64,000 nt of DNA from Aureivirga sp. CE67 (GTDB taxonomy: Bacteria > Bacteroidota > Bacteroidia > Flavobacteriales > Flavobacteriaceae): NCBI RefSeq assembly GCF_015767245.1, contig NZ_JADOTV010000002.1, positions 124,001 to 188,000 of the forward strand, given 5' to 3'. Made by a program: the position numbers and the translations under genes. Each line of letters opens with the position of its first letter. Within the stretch, counting starts at the first letter, position 1. Shown one piece after another: positions 63,199 to 64,000 of this stretch. The notes under the pieces are model-generated. The model was not told where the DNA came from. It searched no databases and saw only the letters and a program-made list of their open reading frames with translations.

Positions 63199-63946
63199 TG
63201 TCGATCTTTTCTATTTGTTCGCTGGTTTTACCGAAGCGTCGTTCTCTATTTTGATAGTTTAAAATTGCTTTTAAAAAGTCTTCTCTTCCAAAGTCAGGCC
63301 AAAGAACATCTGTGAAATACAGCTCAGAATAAGCGATTTGCCAAAGTAAAAAGTTGCTAATTCGTTGTTCTCCACTAGTTCTAATAAGAAGATCTACATC
63401 TGGCAAAGTAAATGTATATAAATGATTATTTATAACTTTTTCAGTAATTTCTTCTACCATTAACTCTTTATTAACAATTTTTTGAGATATTTTTTGAATT
63501 GCTTGAGTTAATTCCTCTCTAGCTCCGTAACTTAAAGCTAAAGTTAGAATAATTCCTGTATTATTACTTGTTAATTCAATGACTTCTTGTAGCTCTTTTC
63601 TAGCCTTTTCTGGCAAAAGTTCTAAATTACCAATTGCTTGAAGTTTTACCTTATTTTTTTGTAAGTTTTTAACTTCGTTTTTTAATGAAGAAACCAAAAG
63701 ACTCATCAAAGTTTTTACTTCTAGTTTTGGTCTGTTCCAATTTTCTGTAGAGAAAGCATAAAGTGTAAGTGCTTCAATACCTAATTCTCCAGCAATTTCA
63801 ATTGTACTTCTTACAGATTTTACCCCATTTTTGTGTCCGAAAACTCTAGGCATACTTTTTTGTTTTGCCCATCTTCCATTTCCGTCCATAATTACCGCCA
63901 CATGCTTTGGCACTCTTTCTTTATCTATCTGCTCTATCAAACTCAT
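63191..63946 (-). CDS. uppS: Undecaprenyl diphosphate synthase (cis-prenyltransferase)
   Basis: 251 residues. Makes the C55 lipid carrier of cell-wall synthesis. Shows HVAVIMDGNGRWAKQ (catalytic Asp) near 19-33, TLYAFSTENWNRP, and DVDLLIRTSGEQRISNFLLWQIAYSELYF near the C-terminus. Length is typical. It overlaps bamA by 8 bp and starts 8 bp after the preceding gene's stop, so it is in the middle of an envelope-biogenesis operon. Confidence 0.96.
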   Translation of the reverse strand: MSLIEQIDKERVPKHVAVIMDGNGRWAKQKSMPRVFGHKNGVKSVRSTIEIAGELGIEALTLYAFSTENWNRPKLEVKTLMSLLVSSLKNEVKNLQKNKVKLQAIGNLELLPEKARKELQEVIELTSNNTGIILTLALSYGAREELTQAIQKISQKIVNKELMVEEITEKVINNHLYTFTLPDVDLLIRTSGEQRISNFLLWQIAYSELYFTDVLWPDFGREDFLKAILNYQNRERRFGKTSEQIEKIDNE

Positions 63947-63954
63947 AAGAATAA

Positions 63955-64000
63955 TTATCTAGATGAATAACATGCTGGTCTTCCAAAGGTGTAAACTAAG
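63955..64000 (-). CDS. C-terminal end of a DUF6089/PorG-like protein, truncated by the window edge
   Basis: Only about 14 codons before the TAA at 63957-63955 are visible, reading LVYTFGRPACYSSR. The YTFGRPxCY ending and the position directly before uppS-bamA fit the DUF6089 (PorG) outer-membrane proteins of Flavobacteriaceae, a type IX secretion component. Too short to be certain; any outer-membrane barrel would end similarly. Confidence 0.45.
   Translation of the reverse strand, partial: LVYTFGRPACYSSR

Overview
The window is chromosomal DNA of a low-GC, AT-rich member of the Bacteroidota, almost certainly Flavobacteriaceae. The evidence is a set of lineage markers: proteins with type IX secretion (T9SS) C-terminal signals of types A and B, a PorP/SprF-like protein, a PD40-OmpA protein, a carboxypeptidase-regulatory-domain TonB receptor, DUF2480 and DUF3078 proteins, two OmpH genes after bamA, and repeated TAnnTTTG -7 promoter elements typical of Bacteroidota sigma-A. 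Genus cannot be fixed from the sequence alone. I saw no tRNA, rRNA, CRISPR array, transposase, prophage or plasmid gene.

Layout. 1-2.4 kb: end of a coiled-coil membrane protein gene, then glyS. 2.4-5.6 kb (-): secreted M4 metalloprotease. 6.2-8.3 kb: fused dipeptide-type ABC ATPase and a bacilliredoxin. 8.7-22.6 kb (+): an 11.2-kb gene for a 3745-residue repetitive secreted protein with a type B T9SS signal, followed by porP/sprF-like and PD40-OmpA genes. 22.7-27.5 kb: asnS, a SnoaL-like protein, and genes matching both known routes to 5-hydroxyuridine-34 in tRNA (TrhP with a ferredoxin, and TrhO). 28-38.7 kb (+): MMPL/RND exporter, leuS, TonB receptor, atpD-atpC. 38.9-42.7 kb (-): DUF3050 protein, purF, PfkB-type kinase. 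42.9-45.3 kb (+): sufE-sufT-DUF2480, then a DUF3078 protein; a small TerB-like gene opposes them. 46.2-53.1 kb (+): a tight eight-gene operon with three proteins carrying fused Rieske domains. 53.2-58.2 kb (-): yicC-gmk-nadD-M23-GH3-pth. 58.4-64 kb (-): end of a probable porG, then uppS-bamA-ompH-ompH-murI.

The most interesting part is the operon at 46.2-53.1 kb. It joins a Rieske domain to a glutamate-synthase-like FMN/3Fe-4S domain, a second Rieske domain to a thiamine-diphosphate (pyruvate-oxidase-like) enzyme, and a third to a six-helix ferric-reductase-like membrane cytochrome. It also encodes a DUF1622 membrane protein, two small membrane proteins, an anchored protein with a conserved-looking Cys/His cluster and an exported YHS-domain protein. 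Genes overlap or nearly touch, and there is one upstream promoter region and one strong terminator. I know of no described function for this set. My inference is a redox module in which cytosolic flavin and ThDP enzymes exchange electrons, through Rieske clusters, with a membrane cytochrome and an envelope metal or thiol protein.

The intergenic DNA carries a dispersed repeat family (four copies), a second 164-bp palindromic element with a perfect core hairpin, and a short GC-rich repeat. Most convergent gene pairs share a strong bidirectional terminator. In several genes a TAnnTTTG element overlaps a longer reading frame and so fixes the true start downstream (MMPL exporter, TerB-like, yicC).
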